Shown here: in pieces, positions 43,035 to 52,183 of the stretch
How the letters are laid out: the number at the start of each line of letters is the position of its first letter
How positions within the stretch are numbered: the first letter of the stretch is position 1
Assembly: GCF_026241135.1 (NCBI RefSeq)
Contig: NZ_JAPFGA010000014.1
Span: forward strand, 62,001 to 126,000
DNA length: 64,000 nucleotides
From: Galbibacter kalidii
GTDB taxonomy: Bacteria > Bacteroidota > Bacteroidia > Flavobacteriales > Flavobacteriaceae
Direction: 5' to 3'
Translations under genes and position numbers: made by a program
The notes under the pieces: model-generated
Seen by the model: the letters and a program-made list of their open reading frames with translations, nothing else
Databases searched by the model: none
What the model was told of the DNA's origin: nothing

Positions 43035-45884
43035 ATGAGAACAGATTCTTTTGTTACAAGGCATATTGGCCCTCAACAAGATGATTTAGGCACCATGTTC
43101 AAAACCATCGGTGTTAAAAATATGGATGAACTTCTATACGAAACATTCCCTGACGGAATTCGTTTAAGATCAGACCTTGATCTTCCGGAAGCAATGACTG
43201 AGCACGAATATTTGATTCATTTAAAGCAACTGGCCAGTAAGAACAAAATTTATAAAACATATATAGGTTTAGGTTATCACGAATCCATCACACCATCGGT
43301 GATACAAAGAAACATCTTGGAAAATCCGGGATGGTATACCGCCTATACACCTTATCAAGCTGAAATTGCACAAGGGAGGCTGGAAGCACTTTTGAACTTC
43401 CAAACCATGATCTCCGATCTTACCGGGATGGAACTCGCCAACGCTTCCTTGTTGGATGAAAGTACCGCTGCTGCTGAGGCCATGACCATGCTCTATAGCG
43501 TTAGAAGCCGTGATCAGAAAAAGAACAACATCAATAAATTTTTCGTTTCCGAAGAAGTATTACCGCAAACCCTTTCTGTCTTAAAATCACACGCAGAACC
43601 GCATGGTATCGAATTGGTAGTTGGTGATCATACTTCATTCAATTTTTCAACAGACTTCTACGGAGTATTTTTACAATATCCGGGGAAATACGGAGCTGTT
43701 TTCAACTATGCTGAATTTGTTTCAGAAGCCAATAAAAACAACATCAAAGTTGCAGTTGCGGCAGACATCCTGAGTTTAGTCAACTTAACCCCTCCGGGAG
43801 AATTTGGTGCTGAAGTGGTTGTAGGTACTACGCAACGTTTTGGTATTCCTTTAGGATATGGTGGACCACACGCTGCTTATTTTGCCACAAAAGCAGCTTA
43901 CAAGCGTAATATTCCGGGTAGGATTATTGGAATCACCAAGGATATGGATGGTAACCAAGCCTTAAGAATGGCATTGCAAACCCGGGAGCAACACATTAAG
44001 AGAGACAGAGCTACATCAAACATCTGTACCGCTCAGGTATTATTGGCCGTTATGGCAGGGATGTATGCCGTTTACCACGGACCTAAAGGCTTAAAATACA
44101 TTGCGGACAAAGTACATCATTCTACTGTTGCTTTGGCCAATGCTTTAGCTGAATTGGGTTATGAACAATTAAACGAATCTTATTTTGACACTCTTTTGGT
44201 CAAGGCAGATGCCCAACAAGTGAAAAACATCGCTGAGCTTCAGGAAGTCAATTTCTTATATATTGAAGACGACAAAGTAGCTATCTCACTCAACGAAGCT
44301 ACTACTTTGGAAGACCTCAACACCATTGTTCAAATTTTTGCTGATGCCGCCGGAAAAGATACTGTAAAAATCGACCGTCTGGCAGAAAACAAAGCTATTT
44401 TGAACGGAACTACCCGTGTTTCCCCATTTTTGGAACACGAGGTTTTCAACGCATACCATTCTGAAACAGCTTTGATGCGATACATCAAGAAACTGGAACG
44501 CAAAGACCTCTCTTTAAACCACTCTATGATCTCATTGGGTTCTTGTACGATGAAATTGAATGCCGCTTCAGAAATGCTGCCGATCAGCTGGCCTGAATGG
44601 GGAAATATCCACCCTTTTGCTCCGGTTGAACAAGCTGCCGGTTATCACGAGGTCTTGAAAACACTTGAAGAACAATTAAACGTTATTACCGGTTTCACCG
44701 GAACTTCACTACAGCCTAACTCGGGAGCACAGGGAGAATACAGCGGACTAATGGCCATAAGGGCTTATCACAAAGCCAACGGACAAGGACATAGAAACAT
44801 CTGTTTGATCCCTGCTTCTGCACACGGAACCAATCCGGCTTCAGCGGTATTGGCAGGTATGAAAGTAGTGGTAACCAAAACCGATGAAAGAGGAAATATC
44901 GATGTTGACGATCTCCGCGAAAAAGCTGAATTGCACAAAGAAAATCTTTCCTCATTGATGGTTACTTATCCATCCACGCACGGAGTTTTTGAATCCTCTA
45001 TCAAAGAAATTACGCAGATTATCCACGACAATGGCGGACAAGTATATATGGATGGTGCCAATATGAACGCACAGGTTGGATTGACCAATCCGGCAACGAT
45101 TGGAGCCGATGTTTGTCATTTGAACTTGCACAAAACCTTTGCCATTCCACACGGTGGTGGTGGACCGGGAGTTGGACCCATCTGTGTTGCTGAACATCTG
45201 GTAAAATTCTTACCGTCTAATCCAGTGATAGAAACAGGAGGTAGCGAAGCTATTGAAGCTATTTCTGCCGCTCCATGGGGAAGTGCTTTGGTCTGTGTTA
45301 TCTCTTACGGATATATTAAAATGTTGGGGGCTGCCGGTTTAAAACAAGTAACCAGCACAGCCATTTTAAACGCAAACTACATTAAAAGCAGGCTTAATGG
45401 TTCGTTTGAAGTTTTATATACCGGAGAAAAAGGAAGGGCTGCCCACGAAATGATCATTGACTGTAGACCGTTTAAAGCCAAAGGCATTGAAGTAACCGAC
45501 ATCGCCAAGCGATTGATCGACTACGGATTCCACGCACCTACGGTTTCTTTCCCAGTTGCAGGTACTTTGATGATCGAGCCTACGGAAAGTGAAAGTCTTG
45601 CTGAATTGGATCGTTTTTGTGACGCCTTGATCGCGATCAAAAATGAAATTGACGAATTACCGGAAGACAGCACCAACAACGTACTGAAAAATGCTCCGCA
45701 TACATTAAAAATGCTTACCGCAACAGATTGGCCGTTCTCTTATTCCAGAGAAAAAGCGGCTTATCCACTTGAACATATCGCTGAAAACAAATTCTGGCCT
45801 ACCGTAAGACGTGTAGATGAAGCCTATGGCGATCGTAATTTAATGTGTACCTGTGCTCCTATCGAGGATTATATAGAAGCATAA
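43035..45884 (+). CDS. gcvP: glycine dehydrogenase (decarboxylating), P-protein of the glycine cleavage system
   Basis: A 949-residue PLP enzyme with fused N- and C-terminal halves (single-chain type). Visible are [13 protein letters not shown] (N-half), the conserved SCTMKLNA and [22 protein letters not shown], and the PLP lysine (Lys700) in [18 protein letters not shown]. The C-terminus ([16 protein letters not shown]) is complete. It decarboxylates glycine with transfer of aminomethyl to the H-protein. No other gcv genes are adjacent. Confidence 0.98.
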   Translation: MRTDSFVTRHIGPQQDDLGTMFKTIGVKNMDELLYETFPDGIRLRSDLDLPEAMTEHEYLIHLKQLASKNKIYKTYIGLGYHESITPSVIQRNILENPGWYTAYTPYQAEIAQGRLEALLNFQTMISDLTGMELANASLLDESTAAAEAMTMLYSVRSRDQKKNNINKFFVSEEVLPQTLSVLKSHAEPHGIELVVGDHTSFNFSTDFYGVFLQYPGKYGAVFNYAEFVSEANKNNIKVAVAADILSLVNLTPPGEFGAEVVVGTTQRFGIPLGYGGPHAAYFATKAAYKRNIPGRIIGITKDMDGNQALRMALQTREQHIKRDRATSNICTAQVLLAVMAGMYAVYHGPKGLKYIADKVHHSTVALANALAELGYEQLNESYFDTLLVKADAQQVKNIAELQEVNFLYIEDDKVAISLNEATTLEDLNTIVQIFADAAGKDTVKIDRLAENKAILNGTTRVSPFLEHEVFNAYHSETALMRYIKKLERKDLSLNHSMISLGSCTMKLNAASEMLPISWPEWGNIHPFAPVEQAAGYHEVLKTLEEQLNVITGFTGTSLQPNSGAQGEYSGLMAIRAYHKANGQGHRNICLIPASAHGTNPASAVLAGMKVVVTKTDERGNIDVDDLREKAELHKENLSSLMVTYPSTHGVFESSIKEITQIIHDNGGQVYMDGANMNAQVGLTNPATIGADVCHLNLHKTFAIPHGGGGPGVGPICVAEHLVKFLPSNPVIETGGSEAIEAISAAPWGSALVCVISYGYIKMLGAAGLKQVTSTAILNANYIKSRLNGSFEVLYTGEKGRAAHEMIIDCRPFKAKGIEVTDIAKRLIDYGFHAPTVSFPVAGTLMIEPTESESLAELDRFCDALIAIKNEIDELPEDSTNNVLKNAPHTLKMLTATDWPFSYSREKAAYPLEHIAENKFWPTVRRVDEAYGDRNLMCTCAPIEDYIEA

Positions 45885-45914
45885 ACTTAGCAAACTCTAT
45901 AACATCAGAACTAA

Positions 45915-46047
45915 GGGGTTGTCTAAAAAGTATAAAACCATTGTCATACTGAGCTTGTCGAAGTATAATTCATTGCAATACAAAAAAATGTCTTCGACAG
46001 GCTCAGACTGACATATCAATCCGTTAAATACTTTTCAGACAACCTCT
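45915..46047. repeat. long intergenic inverted repeat (TTGTCTAAAAA family), copy 2
   Basis: The outer arms are GGGGTTGTCTAAAAAGTAT (45915-45933) and ATACTTTTCAGACAACCTC (46028-46046). Inner arms centre on CTGAGCTTGTCGAAG and CTTCGACAGGCTCAG. The whole unit can fold into one long hairpin about 130 nt long. It lies 31 bp after gcvP. The rest of 45885-46160 shows no gene. Confidence 0.65.
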
Positions 46048-46160
46048 TTCTATTTTTCACAAGGAAATATGTAACAATCAGCATTTGGACATCGTAAAAT
46101 AATTCCTGAATTCCTTCAGCAAACAATTAATATCCATATATTTAGTAAAATTAGAACACG

Positions 46161-47219
46161 ATGCACATCAAGATTACCGGGACGGGATGTTATATCCCTT
46201 CCCAAATAACAAAGAACAGTGATTTTTCACAGCACGAATTTCTCAATACAGACGGAAGTTCTTTTTCACATCCCAATCAAGTCATTATTGAAAAATTCAA
46301 AGCCATTACCGGAATTCAAAAAAGACGGTATGTGGAAGATAAATACACTACCTCCGACATCGCTTTCTTTGCTGCAGAAAAAGCCATTGAAGACGCTCAA
46401 ATAGACAAAGAAATCCTTGATTATGTTATCGTCGCCCACAATTTTGGCGATATTAAAAAAGGAACTGTTCAAAGTGACGCCGTTCCCAGTATTGCATCCA
46501 GAGTAAAACACGCTTTAAAGATCAAAAATCCGAAATGTGTGGCCTACGACCTGCTTTTTGGTTGCCCGGGATGGATAGAAGGAATGATTCAAGCTCAGGC
46601 ATTTATCAAGGCCGGTATTGCCAAAAAATGTTTGGTTGTTGGCGCTGAAACCCTTTCGCGGGTTGTCGACGAACACGATCGGGATTCCATGATCTATTCT
46701 GATGGTGCGGGAGCAGCGATTATCGAATCTACTACTGATAAAGGAGGTATTCTGTCCCATCTTTCAACTACCTATGCCTATGATGAGGCCTACTATCTTT
46801 TCTTCGGAAAATCTTATTGTCAATCGTTAGACTGCAACACCAAATACATCAAAATGTACGGCAGGAGAATCTATGAATTTGCCGTGACCTATGTGCCCAA
46901 CGCTATGAAAGAATGTTTGGAAAAAAGTGGTGTTGACATCGAAGATGTAAAAAAAGTGTTCATCCATCAGGCTAATGAAAAAATGGACGATGCTATCATC
47001 CAACGTTTCTACAAACTGTACGGAAAAGAAATGCCCGAAGGTATTATGCCTATGAATATCCACGAACTTGGGAACAGTTCCGTAGCCACCATTCCTACCC
47101 TATTTGATTCCGTTAAAAAAGGAATGATCGAGAATCAGGAAATACATAAAGGAGATGTTGTTATATTTGCAAGTGTCGGCGCCGGAATGAACATCAACGC
47201 GCTGGTTTATAAATGTTGA
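46161..47219 (+). CDS. 3-oxoacyl-ACP synthase III-like (ketosynthase III) protein
   Basis: A 352-residue thiolase-fold condensing enzyme of the KAS III/FabH-like class. The catalytic Cys135 lies in LLFGCPGWIEGM. His is in KVFIHQANEKMDD and Asn in HELGNSSVATIPTL. The chain is longer than E. coli FabH (317) and the Cys context (GCPG) is unlike GCSG/ACAG, so it is more likely a specialised acyl-condensing enzyme than house-keeping FabH. It is followed after 1 bp by a methyltransferase gene and then a glycosyltransferase gene, suggesting a dedicated lipid or secondary-metabolite pathway. Confidence 0.88.
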   Translation: MHIKITGTGCYIPSQITKNSDFSQHEFLNTDGSSFSHPNQVIIEKFKAITGIQKRRYVEDKYTTSDIAFFAAEKAIEDAQIDKEILDYVIVAHNFGDIKKGTVQSDAVPSIASRVKHALKIKNPKCVAYDLLFGCPGWIEGMIQAQAFIKAGIAKKCLVVGAETLSRVVDEHDRDSMIYSDGAGAAIIESTTDKGGILSHLSTTYAYDEAYYLFFGKSYCQSLDCNTKYIKMYGRRIYEFAVTYVPNAMKECLEKSGVDIEDVKKVFIHQANEKMDDAIIQRFYKLYGKEMPEGIMPMNIHELGNSSVATIPTLFDSVKKGMIENQEIHKGDVVIFASVGAGMNINALVYKC

Positions 47220-47220
47220 T

Positions 47221-47748
47221 ATGTACGAAAACAGCTTTCCAAGCAAACGCTATAAAAAAACAATAGAATTCCTCGAATCCAGCCTCCCTCAACCTGCCAA
47301 AATATTGGATCTGGGAGTGGAAAACCCTTTCAGCAAAATCATGAAAGAGCGAGGTTATGAGGTGACAAACACACAAGGCGAAGACCTTGACCTTGACACT
47401 ACAGCCGTTGCACAAACAGATGCTGATGTCGTGACCGCTTTTGAAATCTTCGAACACCTCATCGCACCCTACAACACCCTCAAAGCTATTAAATCTGACA
47501 AACTGATTGCCTCTGTGCCATTACGATTATGGTTTTCGCGGGCGTACAGAAGTAAAACTGATATATGGGACAGACATTATCACGAATTTGAAGACTGGCA
47601 ATTCGATTGGTTATTGGAAAAAGCAGGCTGGGAGATCAAAAAAAGAGACAAGTGGACCAATCCGGTTAAAAAAATAGGGATTCGGCCTTTGCTACGCTAT
47701 TTTACGCCGAGATACTACATTGTCTATGCTGAACGCAAAAAATCCTAA
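47221..47748 (+). CDS. SAM-dependent methyltransferase-like protein
   Basis: A 175-residue class I methyltransferase fold. PAKILDLGVENPFSKIM forms the AdoMet loop (DLG followed by a shortened Gly pattern), the acidic residue of strand 2 lies in VTNTQGEDLDLD, and VVTAFEIFEHLIAPYNTL is the motif typical of UbiE/methyltransferase-11 types. It starts 1 bp after the ketosynthase stop. A substrate in the same lipid-like pathway is inferred. Loss of the canonical GxGxG makes the activity less certain. Confidence 0.8.
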   Translation: MYENSFPSKRYKKTIEFLESSLPQPAKILDLGVENPFSKIMKERGYEVTNTQGEDLDLDTTAVAQTDADVVTAFEIFEHLIAPYNTLKAIKSDKLIASVPLRLWFSRAYRSKTDIWDRHYHEFEDWQFDWLLEKAGWEIKKRDKWTNPVKKIGIRPLLRYFTPRYYIVYAERKKS

Positions 47749-47768
47749 CAAGTCATCATTTTTTGAAC

Positions 47769-48620
47769 ATGGATTATTACATCGTCATTCCCGCCCATAA
47801 CGAAGAAGCTTTTATAAAACTGACGCTGGATTCTATTGTCAAACAGACTTTGCTACCCAAAAAGGTGGTTGTTGTCAACGATAACTCCACCGACAACACA
47901 GAAACAATTATCGATTCTTTTGTTGCTGAATACAATTTCATTCAAAAACTGAACGCCGTATCCACTTCAGAACACATGCCCGGCAGTAAGGTGGTTAACG
48001 CTTTCAACAAAGGCTTAGCAATTTTGGACGAACACTATGATTTTATCGTAAAACTGGATTCTGATCTGATTTTACCCCTTGATTATTTTGAAAAAATCGC
48101 TGTAATCTTCAGTAAAAGCGAAAAAATAGGCCTGGCCGGAGGTTTTGTTTATGAAGAAAATGAAAAAAAGGAATGGATGCTGAACCATCCCATGAACAAA
48201 GACCATGTGAGAGGAGCTTTTAAAGCCTATAGAAAACCCTGTTTTAAAGCCATTGGCGGACTTAAAAGTGCGATGGGTTGGGACACTGTCGATGAATTAC
48301 TCACAAGGTTTCACGGTTATGAAATCCACACCGACGATTCCCTAAAAGTAAAACACTTGCGCCCTACTGGAAAAAACTACAACAAAAAAGCAAAATTCTT
48401 ACAGGGAAAAGCCATGTACACCCTACGCTACGGATTTTTCATTACGCTCATCGCTTCAGCTAAAATGGCGTGGAAACAACGAAAGCTACAAACGCTTATC
48501 GATAACCTCCGAGGTTATTTTTCAGCTAAAAAAGAAAAAACGCCCTTTCTTGTATCGCAAGAAGAAGGCGCTTTTATTCGTTCGTATCGGTGGAAAGGGA
48601 TTTTGGGAAAATTATTCTGA
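47769..48620 (+). CDS. family 2 glycosyltransferase
   Basis: About 283 residues from the ATG at 47769 (MDYYIVIPAHNEEAFIKLTL). The GT-A domain has VVNDNSTDNTE near residue 38 and the metal-binding LDSDLI near residue 98; the acceptor side has RKPCFKAIGGL and GWDTVDELLTRFHGYE. The C-terminal portion carries a hydrophobic segment (YGFFITLIASAKMAW) that may anchor it. It ends the ketosynthase-methyltransferase-glycosyltransferase cluster. The substrate is unknown. Confidence 0.9.
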   Translation: MDYYIVIPAHNEEAFIKLTLDSIVKQTLLPKKVVVVNDNSTDNTETIIDSFVAEYNFIQKLNAVSTSEHMPGSKVVNAFNKGLAILDEHYDFIVKLDSDLILPLDYFEKIAVIFSKSEKIGLAGGFVYEENEKKEWMLNHPMNKDHVRGAFKAYRKPCFKAIGGLKSAMGWDTVDELLTRFHGYEIHTDDSLKVKHLRPTGKNYNKKAKFLQGKAMYTLRYGFFITLIASAKMAWKQRKLQTLIDNLRGYFSAKKEKTPFLVSQEEGAFIRSYRWKGILGKLF

Positions 48621-48621
48621 A

Positions 48622-48681
48622 ATCCTCCCCCAACCCCTCCAAAGGAAGGGAGTATAGTCCCTCCCTTTTAAGGAAGTTACT
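48622..48681. repeat. dispersed palindrome (AACCCCTCCAAAGGAAGGGA family), copy 2
   Basis: The core matching 8311-8330 lies at 48632-48651, followed by an inverted TCCCTCCCTTTTAAGGAAG. It fills the 56-bp convergent gap between the glycosyltransferase and phosphatase stops and could act as a shared terminator. Confidence 0.6.
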
Positions 48682-50326
48682 CTATCACCTCACTGATAGG
48701 CTCCCCGGTTTTTCCATCGGGATAAGCGATTCCCAATAGCGCACAAATAGTATTGGCTATATCGGGAATTTCCGTACGTTTTAAGGTTTCACCCTGTTTG
48801 ATTCCTTTTCCAAAGAACAACAAAGGCGAATGTGTATCGTAGGCATAACCGGAACCATGTGTTGTTCCTGTTTTTGATGAAGACGGGATATAACTAGGAT
48901 CCAGTATATACAAAACATCACCAGAACGCTTAAAATTATATCCCATTTGCAAGTTATGTGTAACTCCATGTACAAACTCACCATTTCTCATCGCCGTTCC
49001 CGTGTAGGCCTCTGCAACATTTTTATAGTTCTTGATCTCGTTTACAATGGCTGTTTCCACATCCTCAGAAGCGATATTTATTTTTTTCAACAAGGCTTGA
49101 TCTAAGAAAATTTGTTCGTTAGAAATATTCTTGACAAGCTTATCACTTCCAAATTTCTCGGTTAGAAAAGTATTCAACTGGTCGTGAAGTTCCTTTGTGC
49201 TGAAATTCCCTCCGGGCATATTCAAGCTTTCCAGATAAGACGGTACTTCTACTGCTCCGTGATCGGCTGTTAAGAATACCGTATATTCTCCCTTGCCCAC
49301 TTTTTGATCCAAAAAGCTTAAGAAACGCCCCAAATCTTTATCCAAACGCAAATAGGTATCCTCGGTTTCCACAGCACTCACTCCATAACGATGTCCTACA
49401 TAATCCGGGGAAGAAAAACTCACTGCAAGAAAATCGGTTATATTGTCTTTTCCTAAATCTTCACCAGCTACAGCTGCTTCGGCAAAATCTACAGTTAACG
49501 AATTTCCATAAGCCACTCCTTTCAATATGTCAAATCCTCCATTATCGTCCCAAAGCTTTGGTAAATCGTGAGGAAATACTGCAGCTTTTTCGCCTTCAAA
49601 AGCACCTTCAAAATTGTTTTCGTCAGCAATACTCTCTGTGTAGTCATCTATGTCATAAAGTGTATTCCACACCTTTTTGTATTTCTCTGCCGCATCAGAT
49701 TTGTTGAATTTAGTTACCCATTTTGGCAATTCATCCATATAAAATGTACTACTGATCCAGTGCCCTTCATCTTTCCCATGAAACCAATAGGCAGCATCGG
49801 CAGCATGTCCGGCAGGGAGAATAGCTCCTCTGTCCTTAATCGATATTCCAATCACCTTCCCTTTAGAAACCGTAGCCAATTTCAGTTGGTCCGTCACTGT
49901 AGAAGCAATCATTCTTCGAGGAGACATCTTTCCGGCATCAGTATCTGTTCCCAAAGATTCTACCGTAGCATCTTCCGTACAATAAACCATTCTGTCTTCT
50001 ACTTTGTCATACCAATCATTTCCTATGATCCCATGTACTTTTGGAGTTGCCCCTGTGTAAACAGTTGCATGTCCGGCTGCCGTTTTTGTCGGAACGTAAT
50101 TAAAGTGGTTATTCCTGCAGTTGAAGCCTTCACTTATCATTCTTTTAAATCCATCATCTCCATATTTATCCCAATAACGGGTCAAATAGTCATAACGCAT
50201 TTGATCAACAACAATCCCTACAACCAATTTTGGCTTGGCAAAAGGAGCCTCCTGCGTATTTTTTTGAGCTTGCAGTGTGATTATTCCGCACAACATCACG
50301 CCCAACAAAAAGGTAATGTTCTTCAT
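48677..50326 (-). CDS. alkaline phosphatase family protein (PafA-like)
   Basis: About 549 residues from the Met at 50326 (MKNITFLLGVMLCGIITLQA signal peptide). The alkaline phosphatase/nucleotide pyrophosphatase fold is shown by VGIVVDQMRYDYL (metal Asp), PTKTAAGHATVYTGATP (nucleophile Thr), YVGHRYG (metal ligands) and FLTADHGAVEVP near the C-terminal metal site. It resembles PafA, the Ca-dependent phosphatase of Flavobacteria that releases phosphate from organic monoesters. It is predicted periplasmic, is single on the minus strand, and converges with the glycosyltransferase. Confidence 0.9.
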   Translation of the reverse strand: MKNITFLLGVMLCGIITLQAQKNTQEAPFAKPKLVVGIVVDQMRYDYLTRYWDKYGDDGFKRMISEGFNCRNNHFNYVPTKTAAGHATVYTGATPKVHGIIGNDWYDKVEDRMVYCTEDATVESLGTDTDAGKMSPRRMIASTVTDQLKLATVSKGKVIGISIKDRGAILPAGHAADAAYWFHGKDEGHWISSTFYMDELPKWVTKFNKSDAAEKYKKVWNTLYDIDDYTESIADENNFEGAFEGEKAAVFPHDLPKLWDDNGGFDILKGVAYGNSLTVDFAEAAVAGEDLGKDNITDFLAVSFSSPDYVGHRYGVSAVETEDTYLRLDKDLGRFLSFLDQKVGKGEYTVFLTADHGAVEVPSYLESLNMPGGNFSTKELHDQLNTFLTEKFGSDKLVKNISNEQIFLDQALLKKINIASEDVETAIVNEIKNYKNVAEAYTGTAMRNGEFVHGVTHNLQMGYNFKRSGDVLYILDPSYIPSSSKTGTTHGSGYAYDTHSPLLFFGKGIKQGETLKRTEIPDIANTICALLGIAYPDGKTGEPISEVIE

Positions 50327-50463
50327 GTTTAATTTTTTATGGTTTCTTCTCTTTAGATATATTAACATCACAAAACTACTATTTTAAAATAATCGAAACT
50401 TTAAATCTTGGTTAAAAGAGAAGTAATTTTATTTTTTTACTTTAGCTATTCTATTTTTGCTAC

Positions 50464-51201
50464 ATGATTTACCTTGAAAATATTGGCAGGTACTTTTTAA
50501 TGCTCAAAGGGGTTTTTAGTAAACCCACCAAATGGCCTATCCTAAAAGATCTTATCTTCAAAGAGATCGACGATTTGATATATGGTTCGTTGGGTATTAT
50601 TGTTTTCATTTCTTTCTTTATAGGTGGAGTTGTAGCCATACAAACGGCTTTGAATATTGACAATCCTTTGATTCCTAAATATCTGATTGGTTTTACCACA
50701 AGGCAATCGGTTATTTTAGAATTTGCCCCTACTTTTACTTCCATCATCATGGCGGGTAAAGTGGGTTCATATATCACCTCCAGCATTGGTACCATGAGGG
50801 TTACTGAACAAATTGATGCCCTGGAAGTCATGGGAGTCAATTCGTTGAACTATTTGGTGCTTCCAAAGATCGTTGCCCTTATGCTCTATCCTTTTGTTAT
50901 AGCCATTGCCATGTATATGGGTATTCTTGGAGGATGGATAGCCGTTGTTGTTGGGGGATACAGTACAAGTGCCGAATTTATAAGGGGGCTACAAGAAGAT
51001 TTTGATACTTTTCACGTGTTTTATGCCTTTACAAAAACTATTGTATTTGCTTTTATTCTGGCGACCATCCCTTCTTTTTACGGATATTACATGAAAGGTG
51101 GCGCACTGGAAGTTGGAAAAGCCAGTACTTCTTCTTTTGTCTGGACCAGTGTAGCTATTATTATTGCCAATTATTTACTCACTCAAATGCTTTTAGGTTA
51201 A
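50464..51201 (+). CDS. MlaE-like ABC transporter permease
   Basis: A 245-residue integral membrane protein of the MlaE/YrbE family that moves phospholipids between membranes. Features include FTTRQSVILEFAPTFTSIIMAG and KVGSYITSSIGTMRVTEQID (the conserved TMRVTEQIDALEVMG loop), with five to six hydrophobic helices. The stop overlaps the ATP-binding gene start by 1 bp. No MCE-domain (MlaD-like) gene is adjacent. Confidence 0.92.
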   Translation: MIYLENIGRYFLMLKGVFSKPTKWPILKDLIFKEIDDLIYGSLGIIVFISFFIGGVVAIQTALNIDNPLIPKYLIGFTTRQSVILEFAPTFTSIIMAGKVGSYITSSIGTMRVTEQIDALEVMGVNSLNYLVLPKIVALMLYPFVIAIAMYMGILGGWIAVVVGGYSTSAEFIRGLQEDFDTFHVFYAFTKTIVFAFILATIPSFYGYYMKGGALEVGKASTSSFVWTSVAIIIANYLLTQMLLG

Positions 51202-51968
51202 TGATCAAGGTTGAAGACATACACAAATCTTTTGGTGATACTGAAGTATTGAAGGGCATCACGACCAATTTTCACAAGGGAAAGACCAATTTGATCATCG
51301 GGCAAAGTGGATCGGGGAAAACCGTTTTCCTTAAATGTCTGTTGGGATTGCATCATCCGGATAGTGGAAAGATTACCTACAACGATCGGGTATATTCTGA
51401 TCTGAATGATGACCAAAAGCGAAACCTGAGGCAAGAAATGGGCATGGTTTTTCAGGGAAGTGCACTTTTTGACTCTATGACCGTTGAAGAAAACGTGATG
51501 TTCCCGCTCAGGATGTTCTCTAAACTATCTAAAAACGAAATGCAGGAACGTGTTGATATGGTTTTGGACAGGGTTAATCTGGTTGACGCCCATAAAAAAT
51601 TACCTTCAGAAATATCCGGAGGTATGCAAAAACGTGTGGCCATAGCCCGGGCTATTGTCAACAAACCAAAATACTTGTTTTGTGACGAACCCAATTCAGG
51701 GTTAGATCCAAGGACAGCCATTGTTATAGACAACCTTATTCAGGAAATCACCCGGGATTTTGATATCACGACCATTATTAACACCCACGATATGAACTCA
51801 GTGATGGAAATTGGAGAGAAAATCATTTTCCTAAAAGATGGTTTTAAAGAATGGGAAGGCACCAATAAAGAAATTTTCAAGACCGATAACGAGGCGGTGA
51901 CCAATTTTGTGTATTCATCAAATTTGTTTAAAAGAATACGACAGACTTATTTAGAGGAAGACAATTAA
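51201..51968 (+). CDS. MlaF-like ABC transporter ATP-binding protein
   Basis: A 255-residue ABC ATPase. Walker A is GQSGSGKTVFLK, the signature is EISGGMQKRVAIARAI and Walker B is YLFCDEPNSGLDP; the H-loop is in INTHDMNSV. It is encoded with the MlaE-like permease (start overlaps its stop by 1 bp). The pair probably powers retrograde lipid transport with an MCE protein encoded elsewhere. Confidence 0.95.
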   Translation: MIKVEDIHKSFGDTEVLKGITTNFHKGKTNLIIGQSGSGKTVFLKCLLGLHHPDSGKITYNDRVYSDLNDDQKRNLRQEMGMVFQGSALFDSMTVEENVMFPLRMFSKLSKNEMQERVDMVLDRVNLVDAHKKLPSEISGGMQKRVAIARAIVNKPKYLFCDEPNSGLDPRTAIVIDNLIQEITRDFDITTIINTHDMNSVMEIGEKIIFLKDGFKEWEGTNKEIFKTDNEAVTNFVYSSNLFKRIRQTYLEEDN

Positions 51969-51973
51969 TTATA

Positions 51974-52183
51974 TCAATAACCCCCGGACATTAACGCACC
52001 ACATATACCAAGTGACACTATTAAATAAAGAACGGCTAGAATAAAAAATACTTTCGCTGCTTTTCGTTTTTTGTTGTAAGACAATATTCCCCCGATAATT
52101 GCAAGTAATGCCGCTGGGCCAACCATGATGACTATAAGAAGGATAATCAATCCATTTAAATTCCCTATTTCTAAAAACATCAT
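51974..52183 (-). CDS. 69-aa two-helix membrane protein in the radical SAM operon
   Basis: A small protein with two transmembrane helices (IILLIVIMVGPAALLAIIGG and FFILAVLYLIVSLGIC) separated by a basic turn (SYNKKRKAAK). I recognise no family. Its start overlaps the radical SAM stop by 4 bp, so it is translationally coupled as the last gene of the operon. It converges with the MlaF-like gene, 5 bp apart. Confidence 0.65.
   Translation of the reverse strand: MMFLEIGNLNGLIILLIVIMVGPAALLAIIGGILSYNKKRKAAKVFFILAVLYLIVSLGICGALMSGGY

Noticed and set aside
45885-46160. Glycine riboswitch near gcvP
   Set aside because: Neither the leader (42808-43034) nor the downstream gap shows the paired glycine-aptamer pattern; the downstream structure is a dispersed inverted repeat.
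49568-50332. 254-codon plus-strand ORF antisense to the PafA-like phosphatase
   Set aside because: The minus strand encodes a clear full-length phosphatase with catalytic motifs; the antisense frame has no family match and odd composition (Ile/Ser/Arg/Cys rich).
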